Shown in pieces: positions 53,328 to 62,885 of a stretch of DNA of 64,000 bases. Numbering within the stretch: position 1 is the stretch's first letter; each line of letters opens with the position of its first letter. The translations under genes and the position numbers were made by a program. The notes beneath the pieces were generated by a model. That model was given only the letters and a program-made list of their open reading frames with translations. It was not told where the DNA came from and made no database searches. Source of the stretch: Pseudomonas karstica (GTDB lineage: Bacteria > Pseudomonadota > Gammaproteobacteria > Pseudomonadales > Pseudomonadaceae); NCBI RefSeq assembly GCF_009707515.1, contig NZ_WLYI01000002.1:186001-250000 (forward strand), read 5' to 3'.

Positions 53328-54350
53328 ATGAGTAACGCCGGTGGCAAGAAGGAACGTGATATGGCCAATGCTGCTCACGAACTCTTCCTGCTTGGTCAAA
53401 AAACTGTTGAAGCGCGAGCGGTATTAGCAGCGCTGCAAAAACAATTGAGCGACGCAAGTAGCCGACTGGTGGATACCCAGCAGGTCGAGCAAGTGATCGA
53501 AGCCAATCAGCAGTTGGCGCTGGCGATTCTGCTGGCACAATCAGATGCTGTAGCCCCCCCTCGCTTGGAGGAACAGCGTTTGTACCAAGAGCTGCGTGAG
53601 GCTAACGCGCAGTTGGTCATAGCTGCACTCAGCGCTCAAGACCTTCAGGCGGCAGCCGAGCGTGCATTGAGTCAGCAGAAAAGCGTACTTGCGATGGTGG
53701 CCCATGAGCTGCGAAATCCATTAACACCCATCAGCATGATTGCAGAGCGTATGGTCCGGCTACCTAGCGATCAGCTACCGCGGATGCGTGAGTTGATCGA
53801 GAGCCAGGTGCAGCATATTTCACAACTGGTCGACGATCTGCTCGACGTCTCCCGCGCCAGCACGGGTAAGTTGCGAATCGATCGCCGCGATGTCGATATG
53901 CTGCAAATTCTGAGTGAGGCTGTTGATGCGTGTGGCCCTGTGATGACCGCGCAAAAGCAGCACTTTGATGCTCATCTTCCCGGTGGCATCTTGATGGTGA
54001 GTGGTGACCCAGGACGCCTGGCTCAAATTCTCCATAATCTACTGGCGAATGCGGCCAAATACACTCCGGCCGACGGCAGAATCAGGCTGTCTGTAGCGGT
54101 CGAGACCAAAGTTTTGAAGATAAGTATCTCCGACAATGGAATCGGTATTTCGGCTAAAGCACTGCCTTTTATTTTTGACCCTTACGTTCAGGACGAACAC
54201 GCCATAGGTTTCAATGGGGCCGGCTTGGGCATTGGGTTGACCGTAGTTCGGGAGCTGGTGGAAGCACATGGCGGCAAAGTCATCGGTACGAGTGAGGGTA
54301 ATGGGAAGGGGAGTGAGTTCGTGGTGACGTTACCGTTGGTCAATCATTAG
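53328..54350 (+). CDS. Histidine kinase of the KaiC cassette
   Basis: 340 residues, 9 bp after the ATPase. An N-terminal coiled coil (residues 10-120; LAALQKQLSDASSRLVDTQQ) is followed by the H-box MVAHELRNPLTP with His126. Then come the N-box NLLANAAKYTP, G1 ISDNGIGI and G2 GAGLGIGL. No membrane segment or sensor domain, so it is a soluble kinase, perhaps fed by the KaiC-like protein. No response regulator is adjacent. Confidence 0.9.
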   Translation: MSNAGGKKERDMANAAHELFLLGQKTVEARAVLAALQKQLSDASSRLVDTQQVEQVIEANQQLALAILLAQSDAVAPPRLEEQRLYQELREANAQLVIAALSAQDLQAAAERALSQQKSVLAMVAHELRNPLTPISMIAERMVRLPSDQLPRMRELIESQVQHISQLVDDLLDVSRASTGKLRIDRRDVDMLQILSEAVDACGPVMTAQKQHFDAHLPGGILMVSGDPGRLAQILHNLLANAAKYTPADGRIRLSVAVETKVLKISISDNGIGISAKALPFIFDPYVQDEHAIGFNGAGLGIGLTVVRELVEAHGGKVIGTSEGNGKGSEFVVTLPLVNH

Positions 54351-54386
54351 CTACTCAATAGCGCCAACTGGCGGACAACCGAAAAG

Positions 54387-54419
54387 CTGGAACTTTAGTT
54401 TCGGAGACTAAAGTTCCAG
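54387..54419 (+). terminator. Hairpin after the KaiC cassette
   Basis: A perfect 13-bp stem, CTGGAACTTTAGT and ACTAAAGTTCCAG, with a 7-nt loop, lies 37 bp after the kinase stop. No U-tract. Confidence 0.6.
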
Positions 54420-54557
54420 AAGCGTTTGACAATTTCCGTCTGTAGTTGCAGAGCAAGAGCTTCATCGGAAAGTTTAATGGGCAAAGCTCATCGCTAAGGT
54501 GAGGGCTCGTTGGTTGAGATCCTGTTTGATCGTCTACTTGAGACTTACAATCTACCC

Positions 54558-54659
54558 ATGAAAGACAACCCCTTTGTCGCTATACACATATGCATTTGTA
54601 TTATATGGATCGCGACCGTCATCTCGGTGGTGTATTGGTTCAGTCCCGTAACACGTTGA
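54558..54659 (+). CDS. Possible 33-residue single-helix membrane peptide
   Basis: ATG at 54558, TGA at 54657-54659. One strongly hydrophobic segment (AIHICICIIWIATVISVVYW). No good ribosome site. The hydrophobic run is suggestive, but chance cannot be excluded. Confidence 0.25.
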   Translation: MKDNPFVAIHICICIIWIATVISVVYWFSPVTR

Positions 54660-54672
54660 TCTAAACCACTTA

Positions 54673-55865
54673 GGGAAGGTCTGAAGTAAGCAGCCGTTTT
54701 TAACGGCCTCGCTGTCTGAGGTTCAAAAAACACCGACTTAATCGAAAATCAGACCTTTCCTCCTGTCAGTTCACTGTTTTTTGCGGAATAGCACCTTTTC
54801 AGGGCTCATTGTCCACATCACAGGCGCACCTCGCCTGCATTCAACAGTCGTTTTCGCATCATCCACAGGTTCGATAAGGCAAACAGTGTGGTCTGCTGCG
54901 CGGTGTTTTTCACCAAGCCTCGGAAGCGGACTTTCGTATAACCAAACTGGCGCTTGATCACCCTGAATGGATGCTCAACCTTGGTCCGGACTTGAGCTTT
55001 CGCGTATTCGATTTTGCGGCGCATGCGACCGATCAGGCTCTTTTTTGCATGCTTCTTATAGCTGCTGGGGCGCGCTGCGATCGACCAGATCATCTGGCGA
55101 TGTTGATGCTCCGCACGCTTCTCCACGCCGGTGTAACCGGCATCGCCAGAGACGTAAGTTTCCTCGCCATGCAGCAACTGATCGACCTGAGTCACGTCCG
55201 CCACACTCGCCGCCGTGCCCACCACGCTATGTACCAGACCGGATTCAACATCGACACCGATGTGCGATTTCATCCCGAAATAGTACTGATTTCCTTTCTT
55301 TGTCTGGTGCATTTCGGGGTCGCGTTTACCGTCCTTGTTCTTGGTCGAACTGGGCGCATGAATGATCGTCGCATCGACCACAGTTCCCTGACGCAGCAGC
55401 AAACCTCGGTCGCCCAAATAGCCGTTGATGACCTGCAAAATCCCACCGGCCAGCTCATGTTTTTCCAACAGCCGGCGGAAGTTGAGGATCGTGGTTTCAT
55501 CCGGAATCCGATCCAAATGCAGCCCGGCAAACTGGCGCAGAATCGTGGTTTCATAGAGGGACTCTTCCATCGCCGGATCGCTGTAGCCGAACCAGTTTTG
55601 CATCAGATGAACCCGCAGCATGGCCATCAACGGATACGCCGGACGACCGCCTTCACCCTTCGGATAATGCGGCTCGATCAACGCAATCAGGCCTTTCCAG
55701 GGCACGACCTGATCCATCTCAATCAGGAAACGCTCACGGCGGGTCTGCTTACGTTTGCCTGCGTACTCGGCATCAGCGAAAGACATTTGCTTCATCGGGG
55801 CTCAACCGTTCAGTTCGTGGGACAGCCGTATCTCACCAGATTTGGAAGTCTTTTTCAGAGTTTCC
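54673..55865 (-). mobile_element. IS5-family insertion sequence inside a tetR gene
   Basis: About 1193 bp. The ends GGGAAGGTCTGAAGTAAG (left) and GGAAACTCTGAAAAAG (right, inverted) are imperfect repeats, flanked by TTA at 54670-54672 and 55866-55868 as a likely 3-bp target duplication. It carries one transposase. The right end cuts the start of a tetR-family gene. Confidence 0.7.
54818..55795 (-). CDS. IS5-family transposase
   Basis: 325 residues, full length. N-terminal helix-turn-helix part (KGEGGRPAYPLMAMLRVHLM, QNWFGYSDPAMEESLY). DDE residues lie in VVDATIIHAPSS, VSGDAGYTGVEKR and the late VEHPFRVIKRQFGYTKVRFRG (Y-(2)-R-(3)-E region). It looks intact and could be active. Confidence 0.95.
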   Translation of the reverse strand: MKQMSFADAEYAGKRKQTRRERFLIEMDQVVPWKGLIALIEPHYPKGEGGRPAYPLMAMLRVHLMQNWFGYSDPAMEESLYETTILRQFAGLHLDRIPDETTILNFRRLLEKHELAGGILQVINGYLGDRGLLLRQGTVVDATIIHAPSSTKNKDGKRDPEMHQTKKGNQYYFGMKSHIGVDVESGLVHSVVGTAASVADVTQVDQLLHGEETYVSGDAGYTGVEKRAEHQHRQMIWSIAARPSSYKKHAKKSLIGRMRRKIEYAKAQVRTKVEHPFRVIKRQFGYTKVRFRGLVKNTAQQTTLFALSNLWMMRKRLLNAGEVRL

Positions 55866-56359
55866 TTAACGCAATCTTCGAAGCGACCATTCAGGTTTTA
55901 TTGGCCGAAGGGCTTTAGCGTCTCACGACGACGCGCGTTGCTGAGCGTGCCGGCGTTTTGGTCGGGACGATGTACCAGTATTACCCTCACAAGCAGGCCC
56001 TGCTTTATGCCTCACTGGCGCGTCACCTGCAGTCTGTACAGGATGAGATCAGACAGGCTTGTCTTCTGCTGCAGGGTGAGAGGGCAGGAACGATGGCAGA
56101 TGCCCTAGCCGAGGCCTATCTGAAGGTGAAGACCAAGCGCGGGGACGTGACACGGGCGCTCTACCTTGTGGTGGCAGAACTCGACACCGCGGAACTGGTC
56201 GATCGCAGCCTGCGCAGCATGAAAGCCGATATCGCTGCCATGTTCGCTAGCGCTAAGGATGCTGAATTCGTGGACGCCAATGTGGTAACTGCGATGTTTC
56301 TTCTGGCTCTTTCAGGCACCGTCCGTGCCTTTATCGAGGACGATACCGCTATAGCCTGA
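55859..56359 (+). pseudogene. TetR-family regulator, 5' end lost to IS5 and with an in-frame stop
   Basis: The frame reads SFLNAIFEATIQVLLAEGL, then TAG at 55917-55919, then RLTTTRVAERAGVLVGTMYQ, YYPHKQALLYASLARH and a TetR-type ligand domain to 56359. The first helix is missing because IS5 sits directly upstream. Two independent lesions show the gene has been inactive for some time. Confidence 0.85.
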
Positions 56360-56449
56360 TCGACAGCTCAAGCAGATGCTCAGATCCTATGTTGAACAGG
56401 CGCCAAAACGGAGGTGACGGTGGTGCCAAGAAGTTGGTGACCTTTATGG

Positions 56450-56900
56450 AAAACCTGATCAATCTCAGAGCAACCGTAGCCGTGATGTCGGGGCCTGCTT
56501 GCGTCAAGTAACCGGCAGCAAAACGCTGCGTACCACCGAACTGTTGGGCGCATTGTTCGAGCGCAATGTCGTTGCCCGAAAAATCGGTGGTTTCTTCGAG
56601 CATTACGACCTGCTGCTGTCGCCGACCTTGCCGGGGCTGGCGCCGCTGATCGGTACCTACAATGCCGGGCAGGAACATCTGGACGGGCGTGGCTGGATGA
56701 GTCACGGATTCAATCAGTCACCCTTCACCGCGCTGGCAAACGTGGTCGGTGCCTCTAACCCACGACCCGCAGAGCGGATTGCCCATCGGCATTCAGTTCA
56801 TGGGCAAGTTCGGCGCTGAAGGCCTGTTGCTGGGCTTGGCCGGGCAGTTGGAGCGCCAGTTACCCTGGGCAGAGTGTTCACTTGCAGCGCACTCGCGGTG
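56450..56900 (+). pseudogene. Amidase-signature enzyme, C-terminal remnant with frameshift
   Basis: One frame gives KIGGFFEHYDLLLSPTLPGL, APLIGTYNAG and FNQSPFTALANVVGASN. The next part, DPQSGLPIGIQFMGKFGAEG then LLLGLAGQLERQLPW, is in another frame, so there is a frameshift near 56750. This is the typical end of amidase-signature proteins. The N-terminal two thirds, with the Ser-Ser-Lys triad, are missing. Confidence 0.75.
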
Positions 56901-57052
56901 CGATGCCGGCGAGCTGTTCGCGGGTATACGCCCAGGCGGTATAGAGGTTGTTGCGAAACGCTACGGCATCGATGGCCATGATTCGCACCGAAGCCCCACA
57001 TGGGGATATTGTGGAATCGCAGAGCGCTAAACAACATCGGGTGCTTGAGCGC

Positions 57053-58447
57053 TTAAGCATTGTGTTTCGCAAACACCAAACTGAAGACTGTCACACCTTG
57101 TACGCTACTGACTTCGCAACGGCCGCCATGCATCTGCATGATCGACGCAACAATCGATAGTCCCAGCCCGTTTCGCTCGGAAGAGCGATGCCTAGAGCTG
57201 TCTACCCGGTAAAACCTGTCAAACAGCCGGTTGAGTTGCGTCGGCTCGATGGTATCGCCCACATTGCGCACTTCAACAATGCTATTGGTGGCCGCGTATC
57301 GAGCCTGCATCAGGATTTCGGTGCCGGGTTGTGCATGCCGTACCGCATTAGCAACCAGATTCGCCAAGGCGCGCCGAAAAAGCATGACATCGACACGCAG
57401 AGTGCCGCTGCCGGACCAGGCGAGTCGCACTCCACGCTCCTCGGTCAGATCCTCGAAGTAGTGGCCGATCCTGCGCAGCTCATCGGCAACATCCACATCC
57501 ACACGTTCGATAGCGTCCTCGGCATGCTCGGTTCGGGCCAGGAACAGCATGTTATCGATCATCTTCGACAGCCGTTGCAGCTCCTCATAGTTGGAGCCCA
57601 CCAGACGCTGGTAATAGTCTACGTCTCTGGGTTTTCCCAGCCCGACCTCTATCTGGCCAAGCATATTGCCAATCGGAGTGCGCAGGTCGTGGGCCATGTC
57701 GGCGCTGACCTGCTTGAGTTGAGTGAAACCTTGCTCAAGGCGGTCCAGCATGGCATTGAACGGCAGGATCACCGCCTTGAGTTCACTGGGCGCACGTTGT
57801 GGGTCCATGCGCAGACCCAGGGTTCCGATACTGATGGACGCAGTTTGCTCCGCCAGTCGGTGCAGGGGCGCCATGCTGCGTCTGGCCAGGAAGAAAGCCA
57901 GCAAGGCGATCAGGACTGCGGCGAGAGCGGAGAAGGCGAGGATGCTGTTTCGATATTCATTGAGGGTGCGGGTTCGCTCCGTCAACAGACGGCCGGAAAT
58001 TACTTGCAACGATGGCTGGCCGCTGGAGCTGCGTACCCAAGCCCCCATGTAGATGAAAGGCGTGCCGTCGGCTGCCTGACCATGCTGGACATTAGCAAGC
58101 GCCAACCTCGCATCGGTGTCTATCAGCTCGACATCCGGAATGTTGCGCTGGCCGGGATTGACGCTGATGAGCGCGGGACCTTTTTCGGGTCTTACCAGCA
58201 AAAGCGATTCGGCGTTGCCCAGCATGTTTTCGAAGAGGCGTGGTTTATCACGAATCAGTTCCCGGGCGTCGCTGTCTTGCAACAAGGTGCGGATCTGCTC
58301 GACCCGAGTCACCAGGGCCGCGTCATCGCGCATCGTCAACTGTACCTTCAGCCCAAAGTACAGCGCCGCACCCAGGCTGGCGACCGCACCGAAGGCGAAG
58401 CAGGCAAGCAGCATTGCCAGGCGCAGTGTCAGCGACAGTCGACTCAT
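57053..58447 (-). CDS. Sensor histidine kinase, CusS/CopS type
   Basis: 464 residues. Two membrane segments ([40 protein letters not shown]) flank a periplasmic domain of about 140 residues. Then come HAMP, the H-box [16 protein letters not shown]-box [11 protein letters not shown], and [14 protein letters not shown]. The layout resembles heavy-metal sensor kinases. It overlaps its response regulator by 4 bp. The signal is not certain: no metal efflux genes are nearby, and the adjacent hydrolase suggests another stimulus. Confidence 0.9.
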   Translation of the reverse strand: MSRLSLTLRLAMLLACFAFGAVASLGAALYFGLKVQLTMRDDAALVTRVEQIRTLLQDSDARELIRDKPRLFENMLGNAESLLLVRPEKGPALISVNPGQRNIPDVELIDTDARLALANVQHGQAADGTPFIYMGAWVRSSSGQPSLQVISGRLLTERTRTLNEYRNSILAFSALAAVLIALLAFFLARRSMAPLHRLAEQTASISIGTLGLRMDPQRAPSELKAVILPFNAMLDRLEQGFTQLKQVSADMAHDLRTPIGNMLGQIEVGLGKPRDVDYYQRLVGSNYEELQRLSKMIDNMLFLARTEHAEDAIERVDVDVADELRRIGHYFEDLTEERGVRLAWSGSGTLRVDVMLFRRALANLVANAVRHAQPGTEILMQARYAATNSIVEVRNVGDTIEPTQLNRLFDRFYRVDSSRHRSSERNGLGLSIVASIMQMHGGRCEVSSVQGVTVFSLVFAKHNA

Positions 58448-59118
58448 GCTTCATCCTCGAAACGGTAGCCGACGCCGTGAATGGTATGAATCAGTTTGGA
58501 CAGGAAGGGGTCGTCGATTTTTTGCCGCAACCGGCGCACGGCAACATCGACGACATTGGTGTCGCTGTCGAAATTCATGTCCCAGACCAGCGATGCCAGC
58601 AGGCTGCGGGAAAGCACTTCATCGCGGTGTTGCATGAAACAGAGCAACAGACTGAATTCCTTGTTGGTAAGAGTCAGCCGTTGCCCGGCGCGCGTTACCC
58701 GACGCTTGGGGACGTCGACCTGCAAGTCCCCCACTTCCAAGGTGTCGACGGGGCCTTCGACCTGGCCGCGGCGCAGGATAATGCGGACTCTCGCCAGTAA
58801 CTCGGCAAAAGAAAAAGGTTTGACCAGGTATTCGTCGGCACCAAGACCGAGGCCTTTCAGGCGATCTTCCAGACTGCCACGAGCGCTGAGAAACAGCACT
58901 GGTGTCTGCTGGCGCGCGCCAAGCTTCTCCATCACCGTCCAGCCGTCCATTTCCGGCAGCATCACATCGAGCAGGATGAGGTCGTAATGTGCCTCGCGTG
59001 CCATATGCAAGCCGTTGATGCCATTGTCGGCCTGATCGACCACGTATCCCGCTTCGGTCAGGCCGGCGCAGAGGTAGGAGGCGGTTTTCGCTTCGTCTTC
59101 TATGATCAGGATTTTCAT
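58444..59118 (-). CDS. Response regulator, OmpR/CusR type
   Basis: 224 residues from the ATG at 59118 ([20 protein letters not shown]). Receiver domain with phosphoacceptor aspartate in [14 protein letters not shown] and lysine in [14 protein letters not shown] winged helix follows ([38 protein letters not shown]). Partner of the kinase at 57053-58447. Confidence 0.95.
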   Translation of the reverse strand: MKILIIEDEAKTASYLCAGLTEAGYVVDQADNGINGLHMAREAHYDLILLDVMLPEMDGWTVMEKLGARQQTPVLFLSARGSLEDRLKGLGLGADEYLVKPFSFAELLARVRIILRRGQVEGPVDTLEVGDLQVDVPKRRVTRAGQRLTLTNKEFSLLLCFMQHRDEVLSRSLLASLVWDMNFDSDTNVVDVAVRRLRQKIDDPFLSKLIHTIHGVGYRFEDEA

Positions 59119-59187
59119 GACGACTGGTTTCATACCTAGGCGATCCAACAAGGAAAGTGCGGGATCGCCGCACTGCCTTCACTTTAA

Positions 59188-59967
59188 TCACTGTTGCGCA
59201 TGGGTGGCCTGAACAATCAGGTCAGCGACGGCGGCGGGCTGAGAAATCAGCGACACATGGCTGGCGTTGATTTCGACGGTATGTGCGTTCATCCGTTTGG
59301 CCATGAAGCGCTCCAGGTCCGGATTGATGGTCCGGTCTTGCGTCGAAACCGCGTACCAGCTCGGTTTGTTGTGCCAGGCCGCGACGCTGGTCTTGGCCAT
59401 GGTAACAGGCTTGCCCATTGGCTGCTGGACGGCAAAGTACACTTGGGCTTCCTGTTTGGGAAGGTCACCGGCGAAGTCATTCACAAATGCCTGCTCGGAC
59501 AACAAGCCATAGCCATCGGCTGACCATTGCAAGCCAGCCCCGGCAGGTGCCGGAGCGAATTTTTTTGTCAGTGCTGGGTAGTCCTCGTCGGCGTCTGGGG
59601 CTCGGGCGGCAATGTACACAAGGCCTTTTACCTTGGGATCGTCACCGGCCTGGCTGATAACCATGCCGCCGTAAGAGTGCGCCACCAGAACGGTTGGCCC
59701 ATCCTGCAGCGCCAGGGTCCGCTTGACTGCATCGACGTCGGCATCCAGTGAGGTGGTCGGATTTTGCACCGCCGTTACATGTAACCCCTTGGCCTGCAGG
59801 AGCGGTATGACCTTGGCCCAGCTGGAAGCATCGGCGTAAAGACCGTGTACCAGCACCACGTTCTTGATCGCGCCCGGTGTAGCGTCTTGAGCCTGTGCGA
59901 CTGAGGCGCCGAGCAGAGACAACGCGGCAACCGAGCATGCAGTAGCAAGGGCTGTATGAATTTTCAT
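59188..59967 (-). CDS. Secreted alpha/beta hydrolase
   Basis: 259 residues from the ATG at 59967 (MKIHTALATACSVAALSLLG). The signal peptide ends AQAQDA. The fold shows VVLVHGLYADASSWAKVIP (oxyanion region), nucleophile VAHSYGGMVIS, and a late histidine in EINASHVSLISQP. Resembles salicylate-esterase/EstC-type hydrolases of unknown substrate. It lies 69 bp upstream of the response regulator on the same strand and is probably under its control or co-transcribed. Confidence 0.85.
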   Translation of the reverse strand: MKIHTALATACSVAALSLLGASVAQAQDATPGAIKNVVLVHGLYADASSWAKVIPLLQAKGLHVTAVQNPTTSLDADVDAVKRTLALQDGPTVLVAHSYGGMVISQAGDDPKVKGLVYIAARAPDADEDYPALTKKFAPAPAGAGLQWSADGYGLLSEQAFVNDFAGDLPKQEAQVYFAVQQPMGKPVTMAKTSVAAWHNKPSWYAVSTQDRTINPDLERFMAKRMNAHTVEINASHVSLISQPAAVADLIVQATHAQQ

Positions 59968-60540
59968 GGGGCTCTCTCCAACATATGTATGAGAGCCCAC
60001 TGTAGAAAGCACGCACCATCAGCGTGGTGACATAAGAATTACAAAAAACTGACAGATCTGTGATTTCTTTAGTGCATCCCGAACCTAAAGGTCCCACGTC
60101 TCGACGATCCTAATGCAGGGAGCGGAGCGAAAGCGTGGGCCGAGCAAAGCCAGCTTGGAGGGCTATACGCCCGCTCCGTCTACCTCACAGAGGTTCAACT
60201 CAGAGGCCGTAGCCCCGCTTCCTCAACTCCCTTATTTGTCATTGTCTCCATCACTCTGCGAACAATTTGAGTGTCAGGTAAGACCGTGGTAAGCATAACC
60301 TTCGCCGGACGAGGCACTTAGAGTGCGTGTAAGCGATTGAGGTGCTGACCAGCAGAACACCAGGGACAGCGAGCATGTCTCGCATTAAAGTCCGAATGTA
60401 CGGGCGCAATCTTTACCTCTAAACCGTTACTAGATGAAAGCTTGGCAAACAGGGGACGTCCATGTACGTCCGGAAAACACACCTTGCGGGTCGGAGAATG
60501 GCTTTTGCCGCAAGGTAATCGAGCGGAAGGTATCGGCTCA
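59968..60540. other. 573-bp region without a recognised gene
   Basis: Contains GC-rich stretches (60110-60180) and AT-richer parts. Some sequence style recalls group II intron or plasmid material, but I could not identify it. The promoter of the hydrolase/two-component unit must lie at its left end. Confidence 0.4.
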
Positions 60541-61146
60541 TCAAGGCATATAAACTAAGCGTATCAGGGGGACATGCTGCGCCGCTTTCGCGTCGACTAA
60601 ACCAGTCAACCGGGGGTCTTGGAAAATTTCAACTTGTCGGGAAAATGGTTCGAAGCCTGATCGGCGATAAAAATCCAACGCGGCGGGGTGATCAAATGTA
60701 CAGGTATGAACCCAGAACCGTTCGATAGGTCGTGCCCAAGCACGCTCAACAGCACGGTTCATAAGCCAACGTCCAGCAGGCCCTCCAATCAAAGAACTCG
60801 ATAGACCAAAAAAAGCCAGCTCGCACGAGCCTGGCTGACGAAAGTCTAACTCCAACAGCCCTTCGCCGCCGTTGTGCCCACGTAGGTGGTAGATTTCCAC
60901 ATCAGGTGAATGAATAACTTCATTTAATCCATCATCGGTCATGGCCAAGCGGCTGAACCACAGCCAATCTTCTCCAACATTCTTATAAATCGCACGATAT
61001 GCGTCGGGCTGAGGATTCAACAAACGCTCGAAATCCCAAGCGGGTGTGGCTGTTTCCGGCCTCAAGTCGGGGCACGACGTTATCGACAGAGACGTTACTA
61101 CTGTAGCAAGCATGCCATCAGGTACTGAGTGGTAGCCTTCTTTCAT
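60541..61146 (-). CDS. GNAT-family N-acetyltransferase
   Basis: 201 residues from the ATG at 61146 behind GAGGAT. The GNAT core is visible: VEIYHLRGHNGGEGLLELDF, FFGLSSSLIGGPAGRWLMNR (acetyl-CoA loop region) and HPAALDFYRRSGFEPFSRQV. It starts 10 bp from the IS66 fragment, so its original promoter may have been replaced. Substrate unknown. Confidence 0.85.
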   Translation of the reverse strand: MKEGYHSVPDGMLATVVTSLSITSCPDLRPETATPAWDFERLLNPQPDAYRAIYKNVGEDWLWFSRLAMTDDGLNEVIHSPDVEIYHLRGHNGGEGLLELDFRQPGSCELAFFGLSSSLIGGPAGRWLMNRAVERAWARPIERFWVHTCTFDHPAALDFYRRSGFEPFSRQVEIFQDPRLTGLVDAKAAQHVPLIRLVYMP

Positions 61147-61155
61147 CCTATATCC

Positions 61156-61353
61156 TCAATGATTTTGTGAACTGGGAAGTCTTAGCACCCACTGATGCGG
61201 GAGTAATTGGCCAATCTCGCTTGCCGGTTGTGTCGGTAGCCTTGTTAGCACATCTTTCAGATAGGCATACGGATCATGTCCGTTCATGCGTGCCGACTGG
61301 ATCAGGCTCATGATCGCCGCCGCCCGCTTGCCGCTGCGCAGCGACCCAGCAAG
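61156..61353 (-). pseudogene. IS66 tnpC C-terminal fragment
   Basis: The frame reads AGSLRSGKRAAAIMSLIQSA, RMNGHDPYAYLKDVLTRLPT, and QLLPHQWVLRLPSSQNH. It matches the end of the TnpC at 24198-25724 with several changes, so it is from a different IS66 copy. It begins exactly where a group II intron 3' end lies. Confidence 0.85.
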
Positions 61354-61394
61354 TCGAGTCAGCCGAAGGGAGTTTCACCCCTCGGCTGCTCACA

Positions 61395-61428
61395 GAACCG
61401 TACGTGACAGTCTCCCGTCATACGGCTC
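61395..61428 (-). ncRNA. Group II intron domain V
   Basis: Exactly 34 nt, starting GAGCCGTATG and ending GTACGGTTC on the minus strand, with the AGC-like catalytic start, the ACGGGAGACTGTC middle and the closing stem. This is the usual length and form of domain V. Confidence 0.85.
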
Positions 61429-61432
61429 TTGA

Positions 61433-61804
61433 TCACACATTCGATGCACGTAGTAAATACCAATGCGCGAACAGCTGCGGACTCTCTCTTCGAACAAGAC
61501 GCAGCCGATGCTCCGCTTGACGTATAGAGACTCGGTACTTGCTCTTCATCCATTTGAGCAGGCGCGATTGCAACGCGCTCCACAGTCGATAGCTGAAGTT
61601 TCTGTACCAGAATTTACCGTAGTATTCGATCCATCCTCGAATAACAGCGTTGTACCTGCGAGAAAATTCCCTCAGGTCATCCGTAGTGAATCGATGGATG
61701 CGCCAGTGTTTGATCGTGCCTACCATCCTGCGCATCGCCTTCATCGACGCTCCCGGCATGCACTTACGAAAGAGTTCGCCCTTGGAGTTCCTCAGGGTTC
61801 GCAC
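61433..61804 (-). pseudogene. Group II intron maturase, C-terminal fragment
   Basis: About 123 codons: RRMVGTIKHWRIHRFTTDDL, RGWIEYYGKFWYRNFSYRLW, WMKSKYRVSIRQAEHRLRLV. This is the GIIM maturase domain that follows the reverse transcriptase. The RT part with the YADD motif is absent. Confidence 0.85.
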
Positions 61805-61900
61805 CTCCGACGCCGACGTGAGAGGTGAGTCGCAGGCGCAGTCGTCCTCACATGTATGAGGAGAGGCTGATCAATAACCGTAGTTAAGCGAGGCTTACGA

Positions 61901-62221
61901 TCCGCGCCGATTAGACCCATAGCGAAGTTATACAGTCGCGATGGCTAATGAAGCCAGCCTTGCTTCCGGTCGCCCACTACAAACAATCCCGCATCACCAA
62001 TTCAACGAAGGGTTGGCGCCGGCGCGGGCCGAGGAAAAACTTAACGTCGTGTCCGGGATTGGTTGGTAAGGGGCCGGCGAACACACCTTCCGAACTCCAG
62101 CATTAAGGACGATGGTGTATATGAAGCGGGAGGTTCTGGGTCCGACCGGACTATCGAGACCCACGACCAGAAACCCGATGTTCAACTTTGCGTACCACTT
62201 TCAAAACTGAACAACCGCTTC
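61901..62221. other. Gap between intron remnant and integrase fragment
   Basis: About 320 bp with no supported gene or RNA. It may contain more of the intron remnant at its left end. Confidence 0.4.
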
Positions 62222-62521
62222 TTAAGCGTTTTCCATGGCCAGGCGCCTGGCATTACGCTCCAGCTGCCGATGGACACGTGGATCGATGCCGCTAGCGATC
62301 AGTGCCCTCGCAACTTCACGCAGAGCACGAGCATCTCGTAAGCTAATTTCAGGATAGGTACCAAGGGAAATACGAGGTTGCTTATCCGCCCAGGAAAAGC
62401 GGAAGTGCCAGTATTTGGCGCCTTTCGTACTCACGAAAAGAGCGAGGCCATTGTAGTCAGGGAGGGTGTGGTCCTTGGCACGGGGTTTGGCGTGCCGGAC
62501 CGCAGTTTCGGTGAGAGCCAT
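62222..62521 (-). pseudogene. Island integrase (P4-type), N-terminal fragment
   Basis: 99 residues: MALTETAVRHAKPRAKDHTL, YNGLALFVSTKGAKYWHFRF, WADKQPRISLGTYPEISLRD, and QLERNARRLAMENA. This is the DUF4102 arm-binding domain of phage-type tyrosine integrases, which usually have 400 residues. It stops before the catalytic domain. Its position next to the tRNA-Gly 3' end is where an island integrase belongs, so it probably catalysed the insertion before being truncated. Confidence 0.85.
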
Positions 62522-62679
62522 CGTACAGTCTCCGTCTCGTTTGAATAGAGGAGATTTGTACGGTTTCCAGAGAGGCGAGTCCCACGAAAAGGTGATCTAC
62601 CAAGTGCCGGATTAATGTACTAAATGATGTACTAAAAAATCGTGGCTGGTAGTGGTTTCGAGTGGAACTTACTGGAACG

Positions 62680-62705
62680 AAAAAAGAGGCCGAAGCCTCT
62701 TTTTT
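62680..62705. terminator. Terminator between tRNA-Gly and integrase
   Basis: A perfect 11-bp stem, AAAAAAGAGGC and GCCTCTTTTTT, with loop CGAA. The A- and T-runs make it bidirectional. It now terminates tRNA-Gly transcription in place of the one left at 22745-22776. Confidence 0.85.
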
Positions 62706-62746
62706 CAATCTCTACAAACTTCAATGGAAGCCAGTAGACAAATAAT

Positions 62747-62822
<76 letters not shown>

Positions 62823-62885
62823 GTTTTGGTGGTGTGCATTCTATAGAATCCAGAACACCCGTCAAGCCCTTGATTCAAAATAGTT

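Larger units (their letters stand above)
61354..61900 (-). mobile_element. Group II intron, 3' remnant inserted in IS66 tnpC
   Basis: On the minus strand, a maturase C-terminal domain (61433-61804) is followed by domain V (61395-61428), a domain VI-like region and a 3' end next to the tnpC sequence. The 5' half of the intron and the reverse-transcriptase domain are missing. The upstream limit is uncertain and may reach 61990. Confidence 0.8.
22805..62746. mobile_element. Genomic island inserted at tRNA-Gly, carrying a type III secretion system
   Basis: Bounded by the 22-bp repeat at 22783-22804 and the intact tRNA-Gly at 62747-62822. An integrase N-terminal fragment lies just inside the tRNA-proximal end, the usual place. 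The content is accessory: IS66, IS5, a group II intron remnant, a broken antitoxin, pseudogenes and the Rhc-type secretion cluster. No conjugation genes were seen and the integrase is truncated, so the element is probably immobile now. A second integrase fragment at 49843 suggests the island was built in at least two steps. Confidence 0.8.

Noticed and set aside
59968..60540. 5' half of the group II intron
   Set aside because: I saw no typical 5' end or domain I features that I could defend.
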